DNA of 36,108 nucleotides from Saprospiraceae bacterium (GCA_020629515.1 JAHDDE010000038.1:1-36108), one strand, 5' to 3'; shown: positions 28,265-36,108, counted from the stretch's first letter. Notes: generated from the sequence alone by a model not told the origin. Numbers and translations are program-made.

Positions 28265-29122
28265 ATGAGGAAAAGTAGGACGTACGCTGTAATAGCCACG
28301 ATCTTGGCTGCCATAATTTGGAGCAGTGGTGGACTTTTTATCAAATTATTACCTCAATCTGCCTTTACAATACTTTTCTACAGGAGCTTTTATGCAGGTT
28401 TACTTTTTATCGTAATCTTTAAGTCAAAGATTTTTAAGATAACCCGTCTATCATTCCTGGCAAGTCTTTTTTACGTGATCTTGCTCATAGCTTTCGTGAA
28501 CGCTACGAAACTAACTACAGCAGCTAATGCCATATTCTTGCAATATACGGCCCCAGCTTTTGTCTTATTGTTGGAGCCTAAATTTTTCAATATCAAGATT
28601 TCTCGAGTTAATGCGATAACGGTTATTGTAAGTCTATTGGGTATGTCTTTATTTTTCATGGATCAGTTTTCTATTGATAGTATGTGGGGAATTATAATCG
28701 CTGCGATTTCTGGATTAGCTCTTACTGGCTTTATCATATGTCAACGCCTCAACAATGATGATAATTTAGAAAATTCCATTATACTGGGCAATTTATGGGT
28801 CGTTTTGATAATGATGCCTTTAGTATATGACAACCTATCTGCAACTAAATCAGAACATATGATGCTTTTGTTTTTAGGTCTCATACAAATAGGATTAGGA
28901 TATATACTATTTACCTTTGGACAAAAAATACTTACGGCACTTGAAAGCTCATTGATTGCTCTGTTAGAACCTATTCTAAATCCTTTATGGGTAGTGCTTG
29001 GATATGGAGAATTTCCTTCGATTTGGGCATGTATTGGGGGTGCAATTATAATTTCTGCCTTAGTGATCAGATTATTATATTTGGAATATTACACCGATTC
29101 TAAGTATAAGATCAGTACTTAG
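28265..29122 (+). CDS. EamA/DMT-family transporter
   Basis: A 285-residue inner-membrane protein with ten hydrophobic helices in two EamA repeats. The first repeat carries the typical AAIIWSSGGLFIKLLP and FYRSFYAGLLF; the second includes LTALESSLIALLEPILNPLW and GGAIIISALV. Family members export amino acids, metabolites or drugs. The N-terminus is short and basic (MRKSRTYAV) and the start follows the dehydrogenase closely, so it is probably the last gene of the 26287-29122 operon. Substrate unknown. Confidence 0.92.
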   Translation: MRKSRTYAVIATILAAIIWSSGGLFIKLLPQSAFTILFYRSFYAGLLFIVIFKSKIFKITRLSFLASLFYVILLIAFVNATKLTTAANAIFLQYTAPAFVLLLEPKFFNIKISRVNAITVIVSLLGMSLFFMDQFSIDSMWGIIIAAISGLALTGFIICQRLNNDDNLENSIILGNLWVVLIMMPLVYDNLSATKSEHMMLLFLGLIQIGLGYILFTFGQKILTALESSLIALLEPILNPLWVVLGYGEFPSIWACIGGAIIISALVIRLLYLEYYTDSKYKIST

Positions 29123-29152
29123 AAGATTGCTATTCGTATTCAAAATTTAGCC

Positions 29153-31795
29153 ATGAAGAAATACATCACCTATACCACTTTCTTGACAATTCTATGTTGT
29201 GCTTTATTTGCTCAAGTTGACATCATACCTGAACGTTTTGCATTTGAACCTGAACTACCTTATGATTCTGGTATCCAAAGCCCGCATGAATTTTTAGGAT
29301 ATGAATTAGGTGAATCGTTTACTCGATATGCGAATTCAATAAGCTATTTTCAATATTTAGCAGAGAAATCAGATCGAGTAGTAATAAATGAATACGGAGA
29401 AACTTATGAGGGTCGAAAGCTGTATAACTTGATTATATCAAGTCCAGAAAATTTGGCCAATATCGAAAAATTAAAAGCCGATAATTTAAAATTAGGCGAC
29501 CCAAGAAAAATAGATCAGCAAACAGCGCAAAATATAATCGAAAATAAACCAGTATTTGTCTCCTATAGTTACAATATACATGGTAATGAAGCTTCGTCTA
29601 CCGAGGCCGCAATGCAAGTTAGCTTCAGATATGCAGCAGCCACGGATGCCAAAACGGCAGAAACACTTAGCAATACTGTATTAATATTTTATGTATGTAT
29701 TAATCCAGATGGTCGAGACCGATACGTATACTGGTATGAAGGCGTCAAAAGAAGCGTACCTGGGATCAGCCCAAAAGATTTAGATCACTATGCTCCATGG
29801 CCTAATGGTAGAACCAATCATTACTGGTTTGACTTAAACAGAGACTGGATCTGGGGCATCCACCCAGAATCAAGGGGGCATACTGGAGAGTATGTCAAAT
29901 GGATGCCACAAATTCATACAGACTATCACGAACAAGGTTATAATTCCAACTACTTTACTGTGCCTGGAACCACTCCTCGTAATCTATTACTCCCAGATGA
30001 CTATGAGTCTTTGGCGGATACTATAGGGCGAGCCAATATAGCAGCATTTGATCGACATAAAGTCAATTACTTCACTCGAGAAGCTTTTGATTTTTTCTAT
30101 CCAGGGTATGGCTCAAGTTATCCATCAGTCATGAATGCCATAGGTATGTTGACAGAGCAAGGAGGCATCGGAGCTGGTCGTTCCATCACAACCAATGATG
30201 GTCAAGTCTTAACGCTACGCCAAAGAATCTTTGATCACTATACCACATCTATTGCCACCATCACCAAAGCCGCTCAACGAAAAGAAGTCTTCAATAGATA
30301 CTACTATGAAAGTAGTAATCCTAAGAATTCTAAAAGCAATACGAGTGCATATATACTTCCCAATAATGATCAAATTTATCTGACCGAAGTAATCAATATG
30401 CTCTTGAGACATAAGGTAGAAGTTTATCGCACTACGGTACCACAAGAAGTGTCCTCAGTATATTCTTATCGTACCAATAGCAATGATAATGTTCGCTTAC
30501 CTCAAGGTTCTTATATTATACCTACTGATCAACCTAAGCATTTGTTTGTGAACAGTGTATTGAGCAAGCAAATGAGTATTGAAGATTCTGTCATGTATGA
30601 CATGTCGACTTGGTCTGCTCCAATAGCTTATAATTTAGATGCCTACACTACTAATAAATCCATCAATCTTAAAACAAAATTAGTCGAAGAACTGGTGTAC
30701 GAAAAAGGTCAATTAATTACTCCTGATGCTCGATATGCTTACGTGATTGATTGGGATCAAAGATCTGCTCCCGCAGCACTATCAATGCTTTGGCATAAAG
30801 GATATCGAGTTAGATCAGCCGAAGAGCCATTCTCATTGAATGGTCAAAACTTTAATGCAGGTAGTCTAATAATTCTTTTAGGCAGGAACTTAAGTCATGA
30901 AGAATATTGGGTAACCGACATGCAAGAAATTGTCGAAAATACTGATGTCACTATTCACGGATTACATACTGGAAGAATGGATACTGGATATGATCTGGCT
31001 TCGAGAAGTAGTACACCTTTAAGACAACCTCGAGTAGCTCTTTTAGTTGAACCCCCGTTCAACACCTATACCTGTGGACAACTTTACTATCTCTTTGACC
31101 AAGAAACTAAGCTGCCTGTTGATAGAATTCGCACGTCCAAATTATTGCAAACTGCAATTCCTAAATTAGGTAGTCGATATGGATATGCAGACATACATGA
31201 TTATGATGTAATAATTTTAGCAGGAGGAGGAAATAACCTGTCTAAAGTTTTTGGCGAAAGTCAGCAAAAAGAAATTAAAGGATGGATTAGTTCTGGTGGA
31301 ACATTAATCGCCACAGAGAGTGCATCTTCCTTTTTTACCCATGGCAATTCTCAAATAGGAACTGTAAAAACAATAAAGAACCACATTGATTCTTCCGAAG
31401 TTGCGAAGTACCTGCCGTATAAAGAAAGAACGGATTACTATGGTAAAAAACGAATACCCGGTTCTGCAATGAGCACCCATGTTGACACGACCAACCCCTT
31501 AGCTTTTGGCTTGAAGAAACATTTATATTCACTCTCATTTGGAGGAAAAAACTTGATTCCGTCCAATCAACTACAATCTGTTGCCTATTATGATAAGAAT
31601 CCTAATCAGCTCCTTATATCTGGATATGCCCCTGCGGAAAAATTAAGTCAACTATCAGGAACTACTGTAGCTGGTGTAGAACGATTGGGGAGAGGTAAAA
31701 TCGTGCACCTTGTAGACAATACGCAATACAGAATGTTCTGGAGAGGACCATCTAGGATGATGCAAAATGCCGTAATGCTTTTACCTTCCTATTAA
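29153..31795 (+). CDS. M14 zinc metallopeptidase with C-terminal GATase1-like domain
   Basis: An 880-residue secreted protein. A signal peptide (1-20, ending CCALFAQ) precedes an M14 carboxypeptidase-like domain. Zinc ligands are H143 and E146 in NIHGNEASSTEA and the histidine in HTDYHEQG (H259), with catalytic E334 in MLTEQGG; NPDGRDRY and FDLNRDW are further family blocks. From about 625 the sequence resembles a class I glutamine-amidotransferase-like (ThuA/DJ-1-type) fold, with VIILAGGGNNL and WISSGGTLIATESA, but no catalytic cysteine motif was found. It probably trims peptides or peptidoglycan fragments outside the cytosol. Most similar Bacteroidota proteins share this two-part layout. 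Confidence 0.88.
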   Translation: MKKYITYTTFLTILCCALFAQVDIIPERFAFEPELPYDSGIQSPHEFLGYELGESFTRYANSISYFQYLAEKSDRVVINEYGETYEGRKLYNLIISSPENLANIEKLKADNLKLGDPRKIDQQTAQNIIENKPVFVSYSYNIHGNEASSTEAAMQVSFRYAAATDAKTAETLSNTVLIFYVCINPDGRDRYVYWYEGVKRSVPGISPKDLDHYAPWPNGRTNHYWFDLNRDWIWGIHPESRGHTGEYVKWMPQIHTDYHEQGYNSNYFTVPGTTPRNLLLPDDYESLADTIGRANIAAFDRHKVNYFTREAFDFFYPGYGSSYPSVMNAIGMLTEQGGIGAGRSITTNDGQVLTLRQRIFDHYTTSIATITKAAQRKEVFNRYYYESSNPKNSKSNTSAYILPNNDQIYLTEVINMLLRHKVEVYRTTVPQEVSSVYSYRTNSNDNVRLPQGSYIIPTDQPKHLFVNSVLSKQMSIEDSVMYDMSTWSAPIAYNLDAYTTNKSINLKTKLVEELVYEKGQLITPDARYAYVIDWDQRSAPAALSMLWHKGYRVRSAEEPFSLNGQNFNAGSLIILLGRNLSHEEYWVTDMQEIVENTDVTIHGLHTGRMDTGYDLASRSSTPLRQPRVALLVEPPFNTYTCGQLYYLFDQETKLPVDRIRTSKLLQTAIPKLGSRYGYADIHDYDVIILAGGGNNLSKVFGESQQKEIKGWISSGGTLIATESASSFFTHGNSQIGTVKTIKNHIDSSEVAKYLPYKERTDYYGKKRIPGSAMSTHVDTTNPLAFGLKKHLYSLSFGGKNLIPSNQLQSVAYYDKNPNQLLISGYAPAEKLSQLSGTTVAGVERLGRGKIVHLVDNTQYRMFWRGPSRMMQNAVMLLPSY

Positions 31796-31808
31796 AAAAG
31801 ACCTCCAT

Positions 31809-32249
31809 ATGAAAATAATTAAAGTAGCACTAACAAACCTGGACGAATTAACACCACTTTTCGATAGTTATATGGTGTTCTATCGGCAAAAATCCAACCT
31901 TTCTAAACATCGAGAATTTTTGAAAGAACGACTAACGAATAATGAAGCAGAAATATTCATGGCGATTGATGATCACGAAAAAGGAATGGGATTTACTCTG
32001 CTATATCCTTCCTTCTCCTCTGTGAGTCAAGCGAGAGTATATACTTTAAATGATCTTTATGTTGCTCAGGAATATCGACAAAAAGGTGTGGCTTCTTCAT
32101 TAATGAGAGCTGCTGGCGAATTTGCTAAGAGCCAAGGAGCAGTTAGGCTACACTTAGAAACTGAAACAGATAATACCAAGGCGCAACAACTGTATGAGAA
32201 AGAAGGTTGGATAAAGGAAACCAATTATTTTTATTATCGCTCTCTTTAG
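31809..32249 (+). CDS. GNAT-family N-acetyltransferase
   Basis: A 146-residue acetyl-CoA-dependent acyltransferase of the GNAT fold. The strand LNDLYVAQEYRQKGVASSLM contains the acetyl-CoA pyrophosphate-binding loop R90-Q-K-G-V-A, and a C-terminal ETDNTKAQQLYEKEGW (118-134) is the usual motif B. The ATG is 14 bases after the M14 peptidase stop, and a further 22 bases separate its end from the phosphatase gene, consistent with cotranscription. The acyl acceptor is not identifiable. Confidence 0.93.
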   Translation: MKIIKVALTNLDELTPLFDSYMVFYRQKSNLSKHREFLKERLTNNEAEIFMAIDDHEKGMGFTLLYPSFSSVSQARVYTLNDLYVAQEYRQKGVASSLMRAAGEFAKSQGAVRLHLETETDNTKAQQLYEKEGWIKETNYFYYRSL

Positions 32250-32271
32250 ATATTCACCTATTAGTAAAAAT

Positions 32272-33450
32272 TTGATAGTGGCTTCAAGAAATTTAATTTT
32301 GTTGGTGATTCTGACACTCATTAGCTGCAAGCCGGAATCAAGAGAAATAGTCCAAATTAATCAATTACCCATACAAGAACTGGAGGCTCTCCAAAGAACA
32401 GACAAAGTAGGTGCACCTATAGTCCTTCATCATGATCAAGAAATTGAAATTCTTCATATCCTGCGAAATTCAAATTTTGAATTAGAAAAATATTCAATGA
32501 GTAAAAGTCTATCAGAAGATATTACGATTGATGTATTTAGCAATGAGATTTTTCAATTTAAGGTTCCTATCCAAAAGAATCATCTTATACCAGATTGGCA
32601 TTATCAAGGGGTAGACACTATTGCAGCTATATCCGATATTGAAGGAAACTATCCTGCCTTCGTATCTTGGCTTAAGGGTAATGAAATAATTGATAAAGAT
32701 TTCAATTGGACCTTTGGCCCTAACCATCTTGTAATCAATGGTGATGTAATGGATAGAGGTGCGGATGTATTTTCTATTCTTTGGTTGATCTATAAGCTGG
32801 AGCCAGAAGCGATCCAATCAGGAGGAAGAGTACACTTAGTCTTAGGAAATCATGAACAGCTCAACCTCCAAGGCATTTTCGACAAATCTAACTTAAAATA
32901 TGTCCATACCCAGTATTTTAACGATGCTTCAGTATTAGGTTTGCCATATGAACAATGGATCAGTAATAAGAGTGAAATTGGAAAATGGTTGCGGACGAAA
33001 AATAGCATCATTCAAATTGATCAAAATATTTTTGTTCATGGCGGAATAAGTCCAGAATTATCCAATACGAATTGGTCCATCCAAAATATCAATGATATAA
33101 ATAGAGGATCACTTCAAATTAGCAGCAAAAAATATAATAAAGATCAAACATTGATCGCCCTATCCAAGGGGCCGCTATGGTACAGAGGTTTAGCAGATCA
33201 AGAAATCGAATCAGAACAACTTAATGATTTTTTGGACGACTACAACGCTGAAAGGTTTATCATAGGACACACAATTGTACATGAAGACAGAATCGAACCA
33301 CTATATGAGGGAAGAGTAATCCCAATTGATCTACATCTCGAAAAAACCTTCAAAAAAGGAATCGCCAAAGGTATCTTTATTACAAATGATGGACTGTACG
33401 AAGTTGATAACAAAAAGAATAGTACGGCTATAGATCAAATAGCGCTTTAA
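32272..33450 (+). CDS. PPP-type metallophosphatase lipoprotein
   Basis: A 392-residue extracytoplasmic metallophosphoesterase. Signal and lipobox LISC (C19) precede a spacer to about 115. The phosphatase core shows SDIEGN (121-126), GDVMDRG (157-163), GNHE (192-195), VHGGIS and IIGHTIVH, the order of the PPP serine/threonine phosphatase family. In the first motif the usual GDxHG histidine is Glu124. No ATG is available: the frame begins TTG (32272) or GTG (32278), both leaving a normal signal peptide. A kinase-like lipoprotein gene follows after 49 bases. The substrate is unknown; protein or small phosphate esters are equally possible. Confidence 0.88.
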   Translation: MIVASRNLILLVILTLISCKPESREIVQINQLPIQELEALQRTDKVGAPIVLHHDQEIEILHILRNSNFELEKYSMSKSLSEDITIDVFSNEIFQFKVPIQKNHLIPDWHYQGVDTIAAISDIEGNYPAFVSWLKGNEIIDKDFNWTFGPNHLVINGDVMDRGADVFSILWLIYKLEPEAIQSGGRVHLVLGNHEQLNLQGIFDKSNLKYVHTQYFNDASVLGLPYEQWISNKSEIGKWLRTKNSIIQIDQNIFVHGGISPELSNTNWSIQNINDINRGSLQISSKKYNKDQTLIALSKGPLWYRGLADQEIESEQLNDFLDDYNAERFIIGHTIVHEDRIEPLYEGRVIPIDLHLEKTFKKGIAKGIFITNDGLYEVDNKKNSTAIDQIAL

Positions 33451-33464
33451 ATAGGATATTAATT

Positions 33465-33498
33465 GTGTTACAAATTGCTAAATTAGTAAGCATAACAC
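33465..33498. repeat. Short inverted repeat before the kinase-like lipoprotein gene
   Basis: GTGTTA (33465-33470) and TAACAC (33493-33498) are perfect 6-base arms around 22 bases; the gene's ATG starts at 33500. It could be an operator or a leader hairpin; the arms are short enough to be chance. Confidence 0.25.
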
Positions 33499-33499
33499 T

Positions 33500-34543
33500 A
33501 TGCATATGAGAACAACCAATTTCATTCAATTGCTAATGTTAGCGGGTTCTCTATTCTTTTATTCGTGTGAAAGTAAAGAACAACCTGTTGATCATCCAGC
33601 TCCTCTCCCTGATAGTATCTTTGATAAAATAACTGAATTAGACAATGCTCAATTAACTTTAAGTGGGGATCTCTCTCATTTAATTGAAGAAGTTGGGTTA
33701 GACGAGAATAACAAAGAAAAATTCTTTCCTGCAGAGCTGAAAATTACCAGTGGTACTGAGACAATTGAGTTGCCCCTACGTATAGCTAAAAGAGGAGTCA
33801 CCAGAAAATCTATTTGCGATTTTCCACCTATTAAATTCAAGTTTAAGGCGGATACTTTAGTAAATCGTGGTTATTCTAAATTCAATACCTACAAGTTTGT
33901 AACTCATTGTATAGAAGGTGGAGACCAATTAACGATCGCAGAGTTCTTGGCTTACAAGATATACAATCACATCACTGATAAAAGCTTTAGGGTAAAACTT
34001 GTAGAAATCAAATATGAAGATCAAAGCGAAAGAATTGTTGAAAACATCAAAGACAAGGCCTATATGGGTTTCTTGATAGAAGAAGATCAAGAATTAGCCT
34101 ATAGACTAAACGCTGAATTGTATGAAGGAGAGATCAAAGCCATAGACAGAAAGCAATATGCATTGATGGTGGTATTTCAATACATGATAGGTAATACTGA
34201 CTGGAATCTGACAGGAGGGCATAACATTAAATGGATCAAGCAAAGCGCAGTTCCATCTCCCACCCCATTACCATATGACTTTGATTTTAGCGGCTTAGTC
34301 AATGCTCCACATGCCGCACCACACCCTCAAATGCCTATTAAATCTGTAAGGGAACGGTTCTTACAGTGGCGAGGAAAGACAAAAGATGAACTCAATGAGA
34401 TAGCTGCACAATTAAGTCAAGATAAAGACGAAATACTAAATATTGTTGCAAATGAGCCACATTTATCCGATGTCAAAAAAGAAGAAATCACTGAATACCT
34501 CAATGAATTCTTTATACAATTTTTGGAGAAAGGAAGTATTTAG
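33500..34543 (+). CDS. CotH-kinase-like lipoprotein
   Basis: A 347-residue lipoprotein: signal with lipobox YSC (C23). The folded part resembles CotH-type kinases, a protein-kinase-like group that includes spore-coat protein kinases. The recognisable pieces are RIAKRGVTRK (94-103, basic, possible ATP-site lysine region), IGNTDWN (230-236, catalytic-loop-like D234) with HN at 241-242, and PYDFDFSGLVN (258-268), the DFD metal-binding motif equivalent of DFG. These residues are in the right order but I cannot confirm activity. It follows the phosphatase lipoprotein by 49 bases on the same strand and overlaps the convergent membrane protein gene by four bases. Confidence 0.75.
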   Translation: MHMRTTNFIQLLMLAGSLFFYSCESKEQPVDHPAPLPDSIFDKITELDNAQLTLSGDLSHLIEEVGLDENNKEKFFPAELKITSGTETIELPLRIAKRGVTRKSICDFPPIKFKFKADTLVNRGYSKFNTYKFVTHCIEGGDQLTIAEFLAYKIYNHITDKSFRVKLVEIKYEDQSERIVENIKDKAYMGFLIEEDQELAYRLNAELYEGEIKAIDRKQYALMVVFQYMIGNTDWNLTGGHNIKWIKQSAVPSPTPLPYDFDFSGLVNAPHAAPHPQMPIKSVRERFLQWRGKTKDELNEIAAQLSQDKDEILNIVANEPHLSDVKKEEITEYLNEFFIQFLEKGSI

Positions 34544-34866
34544 ACTTTTCTATTCAGTACAAGAATGGAGCAAATTAAAATGAGGGTTATTGCAGCTATT
34601 GCCTCCCACTGACTGGCACTTATAGATATGAGGTATATAGCAAAACCTATATAACATGCATTTGTCATAAGGAGTATATATTTAGGAGTTGTGGTATGAG
34701 ACTCATATAGGAAAACGAAATTTAATATCCCAATTAATATTAACGAAACCCCAAAGGTGGCACTCCAAAGCTCTTGAGTATCTATTTCGGGTCCTGAGAC
34801 GATACTTTGACCTATTTGCCATAAACCTATGGCTACTAATCCTCCAACTAATAATCTAAAAAGCAT
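34540..34866 (-). CDS. Small four-helix membrane protein
   Basis: A 108-residue protein with four hydrophobic helices (about 2-20, 34-54, 62-82 and 87-105) and a short basic C-terminus (NRKV). I do not recognise the family. Its ATG lies only 17 bases after a hairpin-plus-T-run on the same strand, and its end overlaps the kinase-like gene. This leaves little room for a separate promoter, so it is either transcribed by read-through from the DUF2853 gene or from a promoter inside the terminator region. It is presumably an inner-membrane protein of unknown role. Confidence 0.7.
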   Translation of the reverse strand: MLFRLLVGGLVAIGLWQIGQSIVSGPEIDTQELWSATFGVSLILIGILNFVFLYESHTTTPKYILLMTNACYIGFAIYLISISASQWEAIAAITLILICSILVLNRKV

Positions 34867-34912
34867 ATTGTAAAAATAAAAAAGGCCCGAGAAATTCTCG
34901 GGCCTATATTTT
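34867..34912 (-). terminator. Bidirectional intrinsic terminator
   Basis: GGCCCGAGAA (34884-34893) and TTCTCGGGCC (34895-34904) are perfect 10-base arms. On the minus strand a run TTTTTTATTTTTA follows (34883 to 34871), so it terminates the DUF2853 transcript; on the plus strand TATATTTTT follows (34905-34913), so it can also end the kinase-like transcript after it crosses the membrane gene antisense. Confidence 0.85.
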
Positions 34913-34924
34913 TATTACCAGTAC

Positions 34925-35263
34925 TTAAGCGTATATAGACTCCTTTCCTAACTTTTTAGTTAGCAAGTAGTAAAATATTGCTCTGTATTTATTTCTATTT
35001 GACGATCCTAATTGATCTACTACTGCAGAAATAGCATCATCTAATGCCGGACTATCTTTCATGCCCAATTTCTTAATAAGGAAGTTGTTTTTCACTCTTG
35101 CAAGCTCTTCTTTATCAGCAGATGATACTTTAGAAGAGTCAGCGTTGTAGATAGAAGGTCCACAACCTTTAGCAACTTTAGTAAGAAGGTCTAAATCATA
35201 AGAAATACCTAACTTATCCATTTCGGCTTTGTAGGTATCCATACATTCATCAAATTTGCTCAT
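34925..35263 (-). CDS. DUF2853 family protein
   Basis: A 112-residue cytosolic helical protein matching DUF2853 throughout: MSKFDECMDTYKAEMDKLG at the start, the block KGCGPSIYNADSSKVS (48-63), EELARVKNNFLIKKLG and the C-terminal SNRNKYRAIFYYLLTKK. The fold is a small all-helical unit of unknown role, common in Bacteroidota and marine Gammaproteobacteria. Upstream a hairpin (35288-35309) followed by a T-run on the same strand might act in its leader. Its terminator lies immediately downstream. Confidence 0.92.
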   Translation of the reverse strand: MSKFDECMDTYKAEMDKLGISYDLDLLTKVAKGCGPSIYNADSSKVSSADKEELARVKNNFLIKKLGMKDSPALDDAISAVVDQLGSSNRNKYRAIFYYLLTKKLGKESIYA

Positions 35264-35279
35264 TATGAATTTTTGTTGT

Positions 35280-35309
35280 TTAAAAAATTTCTTTACACCT
35301 ATAAAGAAA
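35280..35309 (-). promoter_or_regulatory. Hairpin with T-run in the DUF2853 leader
   Basis: TTTCTTTA (35288-35295) and TAAAGAAA (35302-35309) are perfect 8-base arms around CACCTA; on the minus strand six Ts follow (35287 to 35282). It looks like a weak intrinsic terminator or attenuator 17 bases before the start codon, or an operator between divergent genes. Confidence 0.35.
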
Positions 35310-35342
35310 CTATTTTTTGAATTAATACCATAATAGCAGTAT

Positions 35343-36005
35343 ATGAAAAGTAATACAAAAGTATATATATGTTCAGATGTCCTAAAAATTAGAGAAATTC
35401 ATTCCGACACTATTTCTGATTTAGCACAGTTTGCTGAGACTTTTGAGATAATAAATGCGATGAGTATTGATCTATACAGACAATATGCACAGGGCTATCC
35501 TCCGAGCATCATAGAGCTCAAAAACTGGCATCCTGACTGTATAGGTAAGGACTATCAACACATAATGGACTTAGAGCTCTCTCAAGAAGATATCCAATAT
35601 GCTCAAGCGAGACAATTTGGATATAAAAGTTGGCAAGAGGTTATAGAAAAAAGTACTTCTATAAACTACAATTTTGAAAAAGCAGTTGACCACCTTATAA
35701 TGGGAGAACTAAAACAGCTCAAAGAATTATTAATCAATTTTCCTAATTTATTGCAGAGCCGTTCCAACTACAATCATGAGGCTTCATTAATTCATTATAT
35801 CGCCGCCAATGGCGTAGAATGTTATAGACAAATCACTCCTATTAATATAGTAGAAGCGACTCAATTATTACTTGATATGGGCGCCAGCCAACATGGTCAG
35901 CATAACATCTATGGTGGTAATTGTACACTAATTGATCTGATCAAAACAAGTGCGCACCCCAATGAAGCTGGTGTCGCAGAACAACTAATAGCAATTTTGA
36001 AATAA
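35343..36005 (+). CDS. Ankyrin-repeat-like protein
   Basis: A 220-residue cytosolic protein. An N-terminal helical part contains the block LSQEDIQYAQARQFGYKSWQ, seen ahead of ankyrin repeats in related Bacteroidota proteins. It continues with ankyrin-like units: MGELKQLKELLINFPNLLQ, then ASLIHYIAANGVECYRQ and ATQLLLDMGASQHGQ. The sequence ends at EQLIAILK, where longer relatives as I recall them continue with further repeats, so this may be a shortened form. Ankyrin repeats bind proteins; no enzyme motif is seen. The reading frame is open from the ATG and diverges from DUF2853. Confidence 0.75.
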   Translation: MKSNTKVYICSDVLKIREIHSDTISDLAQFAETFEIINAMSIDLYRQYAQGYPPSIIELKNWHPDCIGKDYQHIMDLELSQEDIQYAQARQFGYKSWQEVIEKSTSINYNFEKAVDHLIMGELKQLKELLINFPNLLQSRSNYNHEASLIHYIAANGVECYRQITPINIVEATQLLLDMGASQHGQHNIYGGNCTLIDLIKTSAHPNEAGVAEQLIAILK

Positions 36006-36108
36006 AAAAACGTCTATTATCAATGGCTCGTTAGATTAGGTCTGAAGTATTTCTGATTAAAGTTGCCACATATATAATGCCTGCCGTAACCAAGGTTGAG
36101 TCTGTCCT
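36006..36108. other. Window end, no gene called
   Basis: The last 103 bases hold no confident gene. A minus-strand frame ending at 36031 with a hydrophobic stretch (VTAGIIYVATLI) could be the C-terminus of a convergent gene, but a plus-strand ATG at 36077 is also open to the edge. Confidence 0.4.

Noticed and set aside
36031-36108. C-terminus of a minus-strand gene or start of a plus-strand gene (ATG at 36077)
   Set aside because: Both frames are open to the edge and neither reading is long enough to tell; no family match is visible.

Overview
The window looks like chromosomal DNA of a Bacteroidota bacterium, probably of the Saprospiraceae or a close group. It is AT-rich, Shine-Dalgarno-like leaders are mostly absent, and several upstream regions carry the Bacteroidota -7 element TAnnTTFG-type motif (TAnnTTTG). 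Many products are predicted lipoproteins with short lipoboxes. Several families are typical of Bacteroidota: TlpA with a DUF4369-like N-terminus, SdrD-B/SprB-like secreted modules, DUF2853, an SGLT-type symporter and a lipoprotein sulfatase. No rRNA, tRNA, CRISPR array, insertion sequence or phage gene was recognised. Gene density is high and no gap exceeds about 250 bases.

Layout. At 1-3800 a partial gene and an SGLT-like symporter (minus) diverge from an aldo/keto reductase and an SsuD-like flavin monooxygenase (plus, one base apart). At 3800-7410 are a lipoprotein, tilS, a serine esterase, an orphan haem-copper oxidase subunit III and a small unknown protein, mostly as tight convergent pairs. 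At 7648-10233 are a TlpA-like lipoprotein, a YfcE-type phosphoesterase and a GT2 glycosyltransferase, followed by a structured, terminator-ended stretch that may hold a small RNA. At 10428-14659 are a patatin-like phospholipase and two secreted proteins sharing one C-terminal module. At 14910-22770 are ilvE, a possible psi-like DNA polymerase III subunit, rdgB, the glpD-glpK pair, a TerB-like protein, a DUF1801 protein and mqo. At 22890-29122 are an acyl-CoA synthetase, a sulfatase, DUF3010, DinB-like, quinone-oxidoreductase-like and EamA genes. At 29153-36005 are an M14 metallopeptidase, a GNAT, a PPP-type phosphatase lipoprotein, a CotH-kinase-like lipoprotein, a membrane protein, DUF2853 and an ankyrin-like protein.

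How they fit. Much of the window is housekeeping: tRNA-Ile lysidine synthesis, nucleotide-pool cleaning, branched-chain amino acid transamination and malate oxidation into the quinone pool. A loose lipid/glycerol theme runs through it: patatin, esterase, glpD-glpK and a long-chain acyl-CoA synthetase placed divergently from mqo. Least explained are the adjacent lipoprotein phosphatase and kinase-like lipoprotein (32272-34543), the paralogous secreted proteins (11571-14659), the possible psi subunit (16126-16575) and several perfect palindromes at promoters and convergent gene ends. None of these amounts to a proven new system.
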